From: G942493215 sp942493215
Lineage (GTDB): Bacteria > Bacillota_I > Bacilli_A > RF39 > UBA660
Length of the DNA: 64,000 bases
NCBI GenBank assembly: GCA_942493215.1
Contig: OW818670.1
Span: 496,001-560,000 of the forward strand
Direction: 5' to 3'
Part shown: one piece after another, positions 25,601-33,055 of the stretch
How positions within the stretch are numbered: position 1 is the stretch's first letter
Layout of the letters: the number at the start of each line of letters is the position of its first letter
Notes under the pieces: model-generated
Told to the model about the DNA's origin: nothing
Seen by the model: only the letters and a program-made list of their open reading frames with translations
Databases searched by the model: none
Made by a program: the position numbers and the translations under genes

Positions 25601-25918
25601 TAAATTAGTAATAACTATTTTATGATCATTTTTGATTATTTCATTTAAAGTCTCTAACCTGGTTATTTCTAGTTCAGGACTTATTGCTAATGCCTCGCTG
25701 GTTAAAAATTCATCCATCGGAAAGAATAAAACATCGGATATATGTTTTATCATTGTTTGATAAAGTATTTGGGCTTCATATAAATTACTTACGACAAGAA
25801 GAATCGAACTATTATGGGTAATAAAATATTTTTTAATATACAAACATTTCATTTCATTAGTAAGACCCATAATCTCTGTTTCATCATTTAAGTCGATGAG
25901 ATTATCAAAAAAACTCAT
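22625..25918 (-). CDS. mfd: Transcription-repair coupling factor
   Basis: A 1097-residue Mfd. It has an N-terminal UvrB-like module (1-330), a CarD/RNA-polymerase-interacting domain (GDYVVHFVHGIGRYLGI), a RecG-like motor with GDVGYGKTEVAFRA (Walker A), VDEEQRFGVKHKE (motif II), LSATPIPRTLQMS and QIRGRVGRS, and a C-terminal TRD module. It removes stalled RNA polymerase and recruits UvrA. Slightly shorter than Bacillus Mfd (1177). It lies between pth and spoVT as in Bacillus. Confidence 0.97.
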   Translation of the reverse strand: MSFFDNLIDLNDETEIMGLTNEMKCLYIKKYFITHNSSILLVVSNLYEAQILYQTMIKHISDVLFFPMDEFLTSEALAISPELEITRLETLNEIIKNDHKIVITNLMGYLRFLPQPEDFKNGQIFLKTGDSIDIKELSRKLYNIGYKMETLVNRTGDMATRGFILDIYPLNAKNPLRIEFWGDTIDSLRYFNVDTQLGIETIDKTVIYPNSEFIVDVEVDNNQRKQKYLDKYTKVVNINSYLPNLVVFYDDYIQIETSYKLLIEEIMEYNESIKTKNNIKYMNELGDINVSKAIYFVNFDNLIKGHNTKRYDIKQMEPFTGDIDHINKRLNSYIDHNKTVVICLTDRYKIQKFVNSVDNDDVIITNENDIFNQKINVINKDINHGFFYQNYIVISENDLYNRKNIDYVYKTNFKYGTKIRDINKLNIGDYVVHFVHGIGRYLGIVTFTKNGLMKDYLAIEYAGSDKLYIPVEKLELISKYSSNETNIPKLSRLGGTDWQKTKLRVRQKIESIASELLQLYAARETIKGFAFLSDTDDQIAFEQEFKYEETSDQLKVIEEIKKDMENLRPMDRLLCGDVGYGKTEVAFRAIFKAIMSGKQVALLCPTTILSHQHYENAIDRFRNFAVNISLLNRFVSPKKVKQTIEDVKAGKVDLLIGTHRILSEDVIYKDLGLLIVDEEQRFGVKHKEKIKNYKNNIDVLTLSATPIPRTLQMSMAGLRSLSLIETPPVNRYPVQTYVLAENKHIIKEAIYKELSRQGQVFILYNRVEDMHRKLKEISNLVPEAKIISAHGQMDKLELEQVMQKFINREYDVLLCTTIIEIGIDIPSVNTLIILNADYFGLSQLYQIRGRVGRSDKIAYCYLMYDNSKLLSEIATKRLSVIREFTELGSGFAIAMRDLSIRGAGDILGSEQAGFVDSVGVELYLNMLNEEINRLKGNEVINEELKVDRQPLVEVATSISNDIVTNEELKIEIHKKINAITNYDELMATKKELEDRFGHLSDDIIIYMHEEWFEKWAFKLGINDIKQMHNFIQIILSKEMTKRISGDTLFMLANEITRMLRFGEKNGHLIITLDTVKLDRHFIYYLIDLLGVIEKSLT

Positions 25919-25939
25919 ATATCCTCCTTCCTAGAACGC

Positions 25940-25963
25940 AAAAAAGATACTAAACAGTATCAT
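25940..25963 (-). terminator. Terminator after pth
   Basis: GATAC pairs with GTATC around a 6-nt loop (25946-25961), with T6 following on the minus strand. The stem is within the 3' end of pth. Confidence 0.65.
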
Positions 25964-26522
25964 CCCTCTTATTATATTTATTCATTAAATTAACAAATGA
26001 TAGGATCAAATAATCATCAAGAATAAGCATCGCCTTGTCTATTATATTGTTTACAATATCCTTATCATTATTATTGAAATGACCCAAGACATAATCTTTA
26101 GTATCAATTGTTTTATCATTAGAAATACCAATTTTCAAACGTTTATAATCTTGGGTATTCAAAGCTTCATTAATACTCTTTAGACCATTATGACCACCAC
26201 TACTACCAGATAATCGTAAACGATAAGTACCAAATGACAAATCTAAATCATCATGAATAATTAAAATATCAGCAATATTAATCTTATAATAATCAACAAA
26301 TCTCTTAATAGCAATACCTGATAAGTTCATATATGTTTGGGGTTTTACTAAAATTACTTTTTCACCATTAATAATAATCTCGGCAGATAAAGCATCAAAC
26401 TTTTTTTGATTAATATTTACACTATGCTGTTTAGCATATTCGTCAATGACCATAAAACCAATATTATGTCTTGTATTCTGAAATTCATTTCCCGGATTTC
26501 CTAGTCCAACTATTAACTTCAT
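25950..26522 (-). CDS. pth: Peptidyl-tRNA hydrolase
   Basis: A 190-residue Pth (named spoVC in Bacillus) that recycles peptidyl-tRNA. Seen: KLIVGLGNPGNEFQNTRHNIGF (parts: GLGNPG, TRHNIGF with the catalytic His), KPQTYMNLSG, IIHDDLDLSFG, and GSSGGHNGLKSI. ATG 26522 has GAGGTG 6 bases upstream; a GTG 9 bases earlier overlaps that site. It comes directly before mfd, the conserved order. Confidence 0.96.
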   Translation of the reverse strand: MKLIVGLGNPGNEFQNTRHNIGFMVIDEYAKQHSVNINQKKFDALSAEIIINGEKVILVKPQTYMNLSGIAIKRFVDYYKINIADILIIHDDLDLSFGTYRLRLSGSSGGHNGLKSINEALNTQDYKRLKIGISNDKTIDTKDYVLGHFNNNDKDIVNNIIDKAMLILDDYLILSFVNLMNKYNKRDDTV

Positions 26523-26540
26523 TATTGACACCTCTATTTC

Positions 26541-27266
26541 CTAATTATTACTAAAATATTCTTTTATTTCTGGTGTATACTCACCATTCTTTGTATGTGC
26601 ATAAAGGGGAGGCATAATTTTTAAGCCCGGCTTACCATTTTTTCGTCCTTCGACTAATAAGATGCTTGCTTCTTTTTGTATGTTAGGATAAACATATTGT
26701 ATTCTTTTAGGCTCAATATTATTATTTCGCATTGCTAAAATAATATCCACTAACCGCTCTGGACGATGAACAATAGCTAAAACACCATTATTTCGTAATA
26801 ACTTACGAGCAATCATTAATATATCATCTAGAGTTAAACTTGTTTCATGACGGGCTATGGTCTTAGATAGACTATCATTTAATTGTGATTTAGCATTAAT
26901 TTTAAAGAAAGGTGGATTACAAGTAATTACATCAAAAGTATCACTTTCAATATTTTTATAATATGTTTTAACATCTTCATTTATAATTGTTATTTGTTGT
27001 TCTAATTTGTTTAAAGATACGGATTTTTGAGCCAAATCACAAATATCCTTTTGAATATCAACACCTATAATATCAGCCTTGGTTTTAGTTGAAAGAATTA
27101 AAGGAATAGGACCATTACCGCAACCAATATCAAGAATTTTATCAACATTTTTATTTATTGTTACAAAATTAGGCAACAAAACAGAATCCAAGGAAAAATT
27201 AAAGCTTTTACTTTCTTGATATATTTTTATATCCTGATAGCCAAGCAGATAATTAATTACTTCCAT
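26541..27266 (-). CDS. tRNA1(Val) A37 N6-methyltransferase-like protein (YabB)
   Basis: A 241-residue class I SAM-dependent methyltransferase. Motif I is LDIGCGNGPIPLIL, the acidic strand is IIGVDIQ, and the catalytic N6-adenine motif is CNPPFF (NPPY type). It matches YabB of Bacillus and TrmN6 of Enterobacteria, which methylate A37 of tRNA1(Val) in E. coli. It follows the ricT gene with a 1-base gap; the initiation regulator yabA, which stands between them in Bacillus, is missing. Confidence 0.88.
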   Translation of the reverse strand: MEVINYLLGYQDIKIYQESKSFNFSLDSVLLPNFVTINKNVDKILDIGCGNGPIPLILSTKTKADIIGVDIQKDICDLAQKSVSLNKLEQQITIINEDVKTYYKNIESDTFDVITCNPPFFKINAKSQLNDSLSKTIARHETSLTLDDILMIARKLLRNNGVLAIVHRPERLVDIILAMRNNNIEPKRIQYVYPNIQKEASILLVEGRKNGKPGLKIMPPLYAHTKNGEYTPEIKEYFSNN

Positions 27267-27267
27267 T

Positions 27268-28050
27268 TTATTTTTTCTCTATTTCAATTATTCCAACATC
27301 AGGGACTTCAACTTTATATTTTCCCTCAAGTATATCAATACTAATAACTCTTCCTTCACCTTTTTCCGTCATTACCTTTTTACCAATACTTGGAATATTT
27401 TCACGACAGCTCTTATAACACTCATCTTCATATTTTAAACAGCATAAAAGTCGACCACAAGATCCGTTAATTTTAGATGGATTAAGGGAAATGTTTTGAT
27501 TTTTTGCCATATTGATAGAAACAGCATCAAATTCTTTTAAAAATCTACTACAACAAAGTTCACAACCACATACACCGAGTCCACCAATCTTTTTGGCTTT
27601 ATCACGAATACCAACTTGGCGTAATTCAATTCTCGTTTTATAGATAGTGGCTAATTCTTTAGCTAATTCACGAAAATCAACACGAGCACTAGAAACAAAA
27701 TGAAACATTAATTGTTCTCTATTAAAAGTAAAACTAGAATCTATTATTTGCATATCTAACTTGTATTTTTCAACTAATTTGCGACATACATCAATAGCTT
27801 TTTTAGCATCATTAAGATTTTGTTCGTGTTTACTTATATCCCTATCATCAGCTTTCCTAATAACGCTTTTTAAATCCTCTTTAAAATTGCTATAATCAAT
27901 ATCAACATTAGTTTTTACTACAAATCCTAATTGTGTACCACGTTCAGTATTAACAACAACCGCATCACCAAGGCTAACATCAAATTTACCACTAATAAAA
28001 TAATATACTTGACTACTCTCTTTGAAATTTATACCAACTATTCTTTCCAT
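27268..28050 (-). CDS. ricT: PSP1-domain protein RicT (YaaT)
   Basis: A 260-residue PSP1/YaaT protein. It begins MERIVGINFKESSQVYYF and has the cysteine-rich block GVCGCELCCSRFL and GSCGRLLCCLKYEDECY, which ligate Fe-S clusters in the RicA-F-T complex. In Bacillus the complex directs mRNA maturation by RNase Y and affects sporulation, competence and biofilm. ATG 28050 has GGAGG 9 bases upstream. It overlaps nothing but starts 1 base after holB ends; the pair is conserved. Confidence 0.93.
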   Translation of the reverse strand: MERIVGINFKESSQVYYFISGKFDVSLGDAVVVNTERGTQLGFVVKTNVDIDYSNFKEDLKSVIRKADDRDISKHEQNLNDAKKAIDVCRKLVEKYKLDMQIIDSSFTFNREQLMFHFVSSARVDFRELAKELATIYKTRIELRQVGIRDKAKKIGGLGVCGCELCCSRFLKEFDAVSINMAKNQNISLNPSKINGSCGRLLCCLKYEDECYKSCRENIPSIGKKVMTEKGEGRVISIDILEGKYKVEVPDVGIIEIEKK

Positions 28051-28051
28051 A

Positions 28052-29008
28052 TTATTCACCCTCCTTCATATCTATTAATAAATTATCTAACAATAAATTA
28101 AAATTAGCATTAATTTTTAATTTTTCTTTAGCTTTTATAATTAAACCAATTCGTTCACATATTTTATTTATGGAAATTAAATTCTTTAGTTTTTCAATTT
28201 TATCATTATAATCAAAAAAATATTGAGCTTGACTACCACATTTAACATTTAAAACATCCTTATAAATCAATATTATTATATCAAAGAATAATTCATTATC
28301 TTCTTTACCATCGTATACTTCTTCTAGTAATTGGGGCAGATGGGCTAATGTACTTATTCCTTTCTCTTCATAATATATAACAAAATTTATAAGCTTTAAT
28401 ATAATATCACATTTTTGTGGATTATTTGTAAAATTTTTTTCTTCGCGATTGTTAAATAATAGCTTGTCCAACATTTCAACAGTACTATTACATTTAATAC
28501 TATTATCTCTTTTTAAAGGAATAATCAAACATCTTGAAATAATCGTTTCTAATACTTGACTTATATTACCTGTTATTAATATAGCAACAATTCCCTCTTC
28601 TGGTTCTTCAAGAAATTTTAAAATGGAATTGGCTGATGATATATTTAGTTTTTCGACACCATTAATAATATAAATCTTTTTTTGACCAATAATAGCTTTT
28701 CTTGAAAATTCCTGCTGCAAATCCGTTATTTGGTCTTTTTTTATCCACAAACCATCAGCGTTAATTATTTTTATCTCAATTGCATTGCCATCATCAATTG
28801 ATTGACATATATGACAATTACCACATTGATCTTTGTTAGTCTTTCTCTCTGGACACAGCAAAGCTTTGGCAAAAGCCAAGGCCACATTCATTCCACTATA
28901 GCTACCATTTGTTTCTATAAGATAAGCATGGGAATATTTATCATTTTTTATGGTATTGTAAATAATATTATAAGCAACACCCTGCTTATTTTTGTAATCA
29001 TCAAGCAT
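28052..29008 (-). CDS. holB: DNA polymerase III delta-prime subunit
   Basis: A 318-residue clamp-loader AAA+ subunit. SHAYLIETNGSYSGMNVALAFAKALLC (parts: HAYLIE, NGSYSGMN) has the degenerate Walker A expected for delta-prime. A zinc module CPE...CGNCHIC and the arginine-finger SRC (in IISRCLIIPL) follow. EEPEEG is the sensor region before it. It loads the beta clamp with DnaX and delta. It lies between bofA and ricT. Confidence 0.93.
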   Translation of the reverse strand: MLDDYKNKQGVAYNIIYNTIKNDKYSHAYLIETNGSYSGMNVALAFAKALLCPERKTNKDQCGNCHICQSIDDGNAIEIKIINADGLWIKKDQITDLQQEFSRKAIIGQKKIYIINGVEKLNISSANSILKFLEEPEEGIVAILITGNISQVLETIISRCLIIPLKRDNSIKCNSTVEMLDKLLFNNREEKNFTNNPQKCDIILKLINFVIYYEEKGISTLAHLPQLLEEVYDGKEDNELFFDIIILIYKDVLNVKCGSQAQYFFDYNDKIEKLKNLISINKICERIGLIIKAKEKLKINANFNLLLDNLLIDMKEGE

Positions 29009-29020
29009 AGAAACACCTCT

Positions 29021-29209
29021 TTAAAAAATAAATAAAGCTATAAATATTAAAGCTAGTAAAGCTGGGGCTCCTAAAAGGGTTATCAATAAAACCGTTATAA
29101 TATTAATAGGTATTATCATCGCTATGGGAGCAATAATTATATTATATCCATATAGCAAGCACACACTAAATACTATTCTTTTTATTATGTTAATCAGTTT
29201 CTTTAGCAT
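29021..29209 (-). CDS. bofA: BofA family protein (pro-sigma-K processing inhibitor)
   Basis: A 62-residue protein with two hydrophobic helices. The second half, PINIITVLLITLLGAPALLAL, written PINIITVLL then TLLGAPALL, is the diagnostic BofA segment (family form: P[VI]NxxTxLxxGxLGxPG). In Bacillus BofA inhibits the SpoIVFB protease that activates sigma-K. It sits directly after recR as in Bacillus (recR-yaaL-bofA, with yaaL missing here). It supports a sporulation programme beyond engulfment, if spoIVFB is encoded elsewhere. Confidence 0.88.
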   Translation of the reverse strand: MLKKLINIIKRIVFSVCLLYGYNIIIAPIAMIIPINIITVLLITLLGAPALLALIFIALFIF

Positions 29210-29248
29210 ATATCCACCTCAATATAATATTATGATGGACAATATTTT

Positions 29249-29854
29249 TTATGAAATAGTTGTTCGTCCCTGTAACGCTATTTCTAATGTTAATGGATCA
29301 ATGTAGTCCATATCTGTTCCTAAAGGAATACCATAAGCTATTTTAGTAATCTTAATATTAGCATTTTCAAGTTTCTTGGAGATATATAGCATTGTCGTTT
29401 CTCCTTCAACGCTTGGCGTTAAAGCTAAAATAATTTCTTTGGTATTATCATCTTTAATTCTCTTGAATAATCCTTTTAAATCAATATCTTCCGGCCCAAT
29501 ATCATCCAATGGTGATATAAGTCCTCCTAAAACATGATATGTTCCCATAAATGCTCCTGTTTTTTCGAAGGACGCAATATTTTTACAGTCTTCAACAACA
29601 CAAATAACATCGTTACTACGTAGTTTATCTTTACAAATATCACACAAAGTATCTTCTGAATAATTATTACACTTTTCGCAATATCGAATTTTCTCTTTAA
29701 CATCATTTAAAGCTTGGGCAAATTGTTGCACCAAAGCTTTATCCATACTCATAGTTGCTAAAGCCAATCGCTCAGCACTTTTTTCTCCAATACCTGGAAG
29801 TTTCTTATAACTATCAATTAAATTTCTTAAAGACTTTGGATATCCATAATTCAT
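29249..29854 (-). CDS. recR: Recombination mediator protein RecR
   Basis: A 201-residue RecR. It has the HhH segment SYKKLPGIGEKSAERLAL, a zinc finger C...C...C...C (YCEKCNNYSEDTLCDICKD), and a Toprim domain with VVEDCKNIASFEKT and GGLISPLDDIGPEDI. It works with RecF and RecO in loading RecA. Its ATG overlaps the ebfC stop. Confidence 0.97.
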   Translation of the reverse strand: MNYGYPKSLRNLIDSYKKLPGIGEKSAERLALATMSMDKALVQQFAQALNDVKEKIRYCEKCNNYSEDTLCDICKDKLRSNDVICVVEDCKNIASFEKTGAFMGTYHVLGGLISPLDDIGPEDIDLKGLFKRIKDDNTKEIILALTPSVEGETTMLYISKKLENANIKITKIAYGIPLGTDMDYIDPLTLEIALQGRTTIS

Positions 29855-30150
29855 TAGAATAATCCCGGCATTCCTTGGGTATATTTGCCTAATTTACTTT
29901 CGTTATCTTTATCAATCTTTTTGATAGCTTCATTTATTGCAACAACTATAATATCCTGTAACATTTCGATATCTTCTTTATCCAAAGAATCACTATCAAT
30001 TTTAATAGATATTACTTCTTTTGTTCCTTTTAATTTAACACTAACAAAAGAATTACTTGCCTCATAAATTGTACTATTAATTTCTTCTTTAGCTTTCATA
30101 ATTTCTTTTTGTAATTTTTGAGCTTGTTGCATCATAGCTTGAATATTCAT
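29854..30150 (-). CDS. ebfC: Nucleoid-associated protein, YbaB/EbfC family
   Basis: A 98-residue protein (YaaK in Bacillus). It starts MNIQAMMQQAQKLQKEI, followed by a beta-hairpin (SVKLKGTKEVISIKID) and a C-terminal helix ending QGMPGLF, all typical of YbaB/EbfC. It binds DNA as a tweezer-shaped dimer. It lies between dnaX and recR, the usual order. Confidence 0.95.
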   Translation of the reverse strand: MNIQAMMQQAQKLQKEIMKAKEEINSTIYEASNSFVSVKLKGTKEVISIKIDSDSLDKEDIEMLQDIIVVAINEAIKKIDKDNESKLGKYTQGMPGLF

Positions 30151-30167
30151 ATTATTCCTTCTTTCTA

Positions 30168-31784
30168 TTATTCGTATGTTATAACCTCAGAAAATGTATT
30201 TTCAATAGAATCTTGTTTTTCTGTTATTTCTTTTTTAAAAATTAATTCTAAATCAAATGTTTCTTCTGTGTATTGATATTTCTCTGTTTTAGTATTGAAG
30301 TTTTGTTTTATATTATCCCATTCTTCATCACACGTTGCAATAACTTTGTAGTTAACTTTCAAATATTCATTTATTGCTTTTTCGAGTGCCATAATTTTAC
30401 AATTTAAAGCATCAGCCATACGATTATTGGAAAAGACAAAGATAATATATTCATCACTAGCAGCATTAATTTTAGCATCAAGAGCCAAAGAAACTGCCTC
30501 ACTATATTCAGGATTAATAATTGCAGATCTTAGAAGATCAATATCTTTTCTAAATTCTAACATTTTCTGGCGATTGAATCGAGAAAGAGTATTATTGATA
30601 CGGCACTTTTTTACTTCTATAAATTCAGAAGGCAAATCTATCTTAGCTTGAATATCTTCAATCTTTTTTTCAGATATTTTTTCTTTCTTCTTTTCCTTTT
30701 CAGGCAAGATACTATTACTCTTACCACTTTCATTATTATTTAATAATTTAATTATAGTAAGTTCAAAGATTAATCTTTTATTACTAACATTATGCATATC
30801 CGAAGTGGCTTCAGTTAATTTTTCAATATATGAAATCAAATTTTCGGTACTAATTTTGTCAAAAGTATCATTAACAACTTTATTATCCTTTTTATCTATT
30901 AATCTGTTAAAAATAATATTTTTTATAAAAGTAATTATTTCATCAATAACCTTAATAAAATTAATGCCATCATCATCGTATTTGTCTATTATAATTAGTA
31001 TTTCGGTAATATTGTTATCAAAGATATTTAAAACAAATAATTTAACCTCTTCAGCAGATAGAGTTCCATTAATTTTATGAATATCAGAAATAGTTAAATC
31101 GGGCGAATATGCTAGAGCTTGATCTAATAAACTAATTGCATCTCGCATACCACCATAAGACAATCTCGCTATTTCTTTTATAACCTCTTCTTCCATAGCA
31201 ATCTTTTCACACTCTAATATTTTTTTTAGCTGAACAACTATTTCGCCATCACTAATCTTTTTAAAATCAAATCGTTGACATCTAGACAATATTGTTAAAG
31301 GTATTTTTTGTGGTTCCGTTGTAGCTAACACAAATACAATGTGTTTTGGTGGTTCTTCTAACGTTTTTAACAAGGCGTTAAAAGCCCCTTGTGTTAACAT
31401 ATGAACTTCATCAATTATATATACTTTGTACTTGCTAATACTTGGAACAAGCGCAACTTTGCTTCTTAACTCTCTTATTTCATCAACACCATTATTAGAT
31501 GCAGCATCTATTTCAATTATATCCGTATTCTGTTTGTCATTTGTTTGCAAACAGCTGATACAATGATCACAAGGTATTGCATCCACAGGATTGTCACAGT
31601 TAATGGTTTTAGCAAGTATTTTTGCAACCGTTGTTTTTCCTGTTCCTCTTAATCCTGTAAATAAATATGCATGTGATATTTTATCATTTATAATCGCATT
31701 TTTAAGTGTTTTAATTATTACATCTTGACCCATTACTTCATCAAAATTTCTAGGTCTATATTTTCGATACAATGCTTGATACAT
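30168..31784 (-). CDS. dnaX: DNA polymerase III subunit gamma/tau
   Basis: A 538-residue DnaX. The AAA+ module has YRKYRPRNFDEVMGQD, Walker A GLRGTGKTT, a zinc module CDNPVDAIPCDHCISC (four Cys), Walker B IIDEVHML and the SRC finger. Domain III runs to about 360. The tau extension after 370 is short and Lys/Glu-rich. No A-run typical of programmed frameshifting was noticed, so a single tau-like product is expected. It is followed by ebfC and recR. Confidence 0.96.
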   Translation of the reverse strand: MYQALYRKYRPRNFDEVMGQDVIIKTLKNAIINDKISHAYLFTGLRGTGKTTVAKILAKTINCDNPVDAIPCDHCISCLQTNDKQNTDIIEIDAASNNGVDEIRELRSKVALVPSISKYKVYIIDEVHMLTQGAFNALLKTLEEPPKHIVFVLATTEPQKIPLTILSRCQRFDFKKISDGEIVVQLKKILECEKIAMEEEVIKEIARLSYGGMRDAISLLDQALAYSPDLTISDIHKINGTLSAEEVKLFVLNIFDNNITEILIIIDKYDDDGINFIKVIDEIITFIKNIIFNRLIDKKDNKVVNDTFDKISTENLISYIEKLTEATSDMHNVSNKRLIFELTIIKLLNNNESGKSNSILPEKEKKKEKISEKKIEDIQAKIDLPSEFIEVKKCRINNTLSRFNRQKMLEFRKDIDLLRSAIINPEYSEAVSLALDAKINAASDEYIIFVFSNNRMADALNCKIMALEKAINEYLKVNYKVIATCDEEWDNIKQNFNTKTEKYQYTEETFDLELIFKKEITEKQDSIENTFSEVITYE

Positions 31785-31821
31785 TATTCATCACCTAATT
31801 AATTATATCATTTTTTATAAC

Positions 31822-31850
31822 AAAAAAAGAGAGTATTATTCTCTTTTTAG
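31822..31850 (-). terminator. Terminator between tadA and dnaX
   Basis: AAAAAGAGA pairs with TCTCTTTTT around a 7-nt loop, with T7 on the minus strand. It overlaps the tadA stop, so dnaX probably has its own promoter or depends on read-through. Confidence 0.75.
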
Positions 31851-32282
31851 TTCAAAAAAGTTTTTTAATAGTTTTGATGCTTCTTCTTGGCAAACTCCGC
31901 TTGTATAGTTAACGTGATGATTACTTTTTTTGTTATCAAAAATATTATCAATACTTTCTACGCCACCAAATTTCTCGTTTTTAGTTGCATATATTACTTT
32001 TTTTATACGAGATTGCAATATTGCACCACAGCACATAATACATGGCTCTAATGTTACATACATCGTGCAGTCATTTAAATACCAGCTCTTCTTTTTTCGA
32101 CATGCAGATTCAATAGCTATTATTTCAGCATGCTTTGTTGCCATCTTTTCTAATTCTTTTTTATTATAGCCTTTACTAATAATTTTGTTATTTTCAACAA
32201 TAATTGCTCCAACTGGAACGTCGCCATTAGCAAATGCTTTTTTTGCTTGTTTTATAGCCAGTAACATATATTTTTCATTCAT
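31836..32282 (-). CDS. tadA: tRNA-specific adenosine-34 deaminase
   Basis: A 148-residue zinc deaminase that makes inosine at the wobble base of tRNA-Arg(ACG). It has TKHAEIIAIESA (HAE, catalytic) and LEPCIMCCGAI (PCxxC). ATG 32282 is preceded by GGTGATAAG; upstream in-frame codons overlap the SRP RNA gene and are not coding. It lies directly downstream of the SRP RNA and may share its promoter. Confidence 0.95.
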   Translation of the reverse strand: MNEKYMLLAIKQAKKAFANGDVPVGAIIVENNKIISKGYNKKELEKMATKHAEIIAIESACRKKKSWYLNDCTMYVTLEPCIMCCGAILQSRIKKVIYATKNEKFGGVESIDNIFDNKKSNHHVNYTSGVCQEEASKLLKNFFELKRE

Positions 32283-32300
32283 CTTATCACCATCTAAAAT

Positions 32301-32373
32301 GACGCACATATTTAGAGGATTTTAAGGCTGCTATCTTCCGATCCTGACCTGTTTCAAACATAAACATTGCGTC
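32301..32373 (-). ncRNA. ffs: SRP RNA (4.5S type)
   Basis: On the minus strand the SRP RNA core reads GGTCAGGATCGGAAGATAGCAGCC in two halves: GGTCAGG with the CGGAAG tetraloop, and AGCAGCC. These form the helix 8 loop that binds Ffh. Outer arms GACGCA and TGCGTC (32368-32373 and 32301-32306) pair, and GTTTA/TAAAT extends the stem, giving a compact hairpin of about 73 nt; the mature ends may be longer. In Bacillus scr lies between tadA and dnaX; here it is just upstream of tadA. Confidence 0.9.
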
Positions 32374-32379
32374 TTTAAT

Positions 32380-32408
32380 AATATAATATAATTAATAAGT
32401 TTATGCAA
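32380..32408 (-). promoter_or_regulatory. Promoter of the SRP RNA gene
   Basis: On the minus strand TTGCAT (32403-32408), 17 bases, TATATT (32380-32385), then 6 bases to the G that opens the SRP RNA stem. The -35 is only 9 bases from the first parS site, so ParB bound or spread there could affect this promoter. Confidence 0.8.
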
Positions 32409-32417
32409 CAAAATTTA

Positions 32418-32433
32418 TGTTTCACGTGAAACA
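32418..32433. other. parS site 1
   Basis: TGTTTCACGTGAAACA, a perfect 16-bp palindrome matching the bacterial parS consensus (tGTTtCACGTGaAACa). ParB/Spo0J would load here. Confidence 0.95.
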
Positions 32434-32441
32434 TTGTTCAT

Positions 32442-32520
32442 AAATTATTTCCCGGGAAATAATTTTTATAATTATTTTCAGATTTACCATTTCTGTTATT
32501 TCCCAACCAAAAAAAAGGAA
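32442..32520. repeat. Long direct repeat, left copy, with Noc-type site
   Basis: This 79-bp stretch recurs at 33056-33133 with high identity. It begins with a perfect Noc site ATTTCCCGGGAAAT (32447-32460) and ends with a half-site TTATTTCCCAACC and an A8 run. The two copies bracket parS sites 2-5. Confidence 0.9.
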
Positions 32521-32583
32521 ATACTAATTTTTACAATGTAGATTATTATAGTTATGTTTAATTATCATAAATATAACATTGTA

Positions 32584-32599
32584 TGTTCCACGTGGAACA
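32584..32599. other. parS site 2
   Basis: TGTTCCACGTGGAACA, a perfect 16-bp palindrome of the parS type, 166 bp from site 1. Confidence 0.95.
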
Positions 32600-32748
32600 T
32601 TGAAAATTACTATATTATTTTTGCTAATTGAAATATTTAATTTAGTCATTATTATAAATATATTGAAACATTATTTAATTTTATAATTTGTATTGTAAAA
32701 TATATATATACTTTTAAATTATTTTTAATTGTTTTGCTTTAACACTTA

Positions 32749-32764
32749 TGTTCCACGTGGAACA
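32749..32764. other. parS site 3
   Basis: TGTTCCACGTGGAACA, 165 bp from site 2. The palindrome extends perfectly to 26 bp (32744-32769). Confidence 0.95.
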
Positions 32765-32875
32765 TAAGTAACCAGTTTATATATTACTGTTTTAGTATCA
32801 GTTGGTGCTACTTTCTAGTAAAAAGAGAACTAAAATACTAATTATATAGCAAATATATGTTATAAATTTATTTAA

Positions 32876-32891
32876 TGTTTCACGTGGAACA
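32876..32891. other. parS site 4
   Basis: TGTTTCACGTGGAACA, one half TTTCAC-type and the other TTCCAC-type, so the palindrome has one mismatch. It is 127 bp from site 3. Confidence 0.92.
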
Positions 32892-33029
32892 TTAGATAAT
32901 ACTTAAAATAGTAATAAAATAAGACTTTTAAATAAAAGGTATTAAATAATAATATTAAAGATTAAATATTTTTATATTAAGGCATATAGAAAATTAAATT
33001 CATAGAAATGCTTTTATATTAAATGATTA

Positions 33030-33045
33030 TGTTCCACGTGGAACA
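33030..33045. other. parS site 5
   Basis: TGTTCCACGTGGAACA, 154 bp from site 4; the palindrome extends perfectly to 26 bp (33025-33050). Confidence 0.95.
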
Positions 33046-33055
33046 TAATCTATAA

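Larger units (their letters stand above)
32521..33055. other. Non-coding AT-rich parS array
   Basis: No gene was found between tadA/SRP RNA and gyrA. The segment is very AT-rich and holds four of the five parS sites at intervals of about 165, 127 and 154 bp, with AT-only spacers. No convincing hairpin or small ORF with a ribosome site was seen in the spacers. Confidence 0.8.

Noticed and set aside
32521..33055. Possible CRISPR-like array because of regularly spaced palindromes
   Set aside because: The repeats are parS palindromes of 16-26 bp with unequal AT-only spacers of 100-150 bp and no cas genes.
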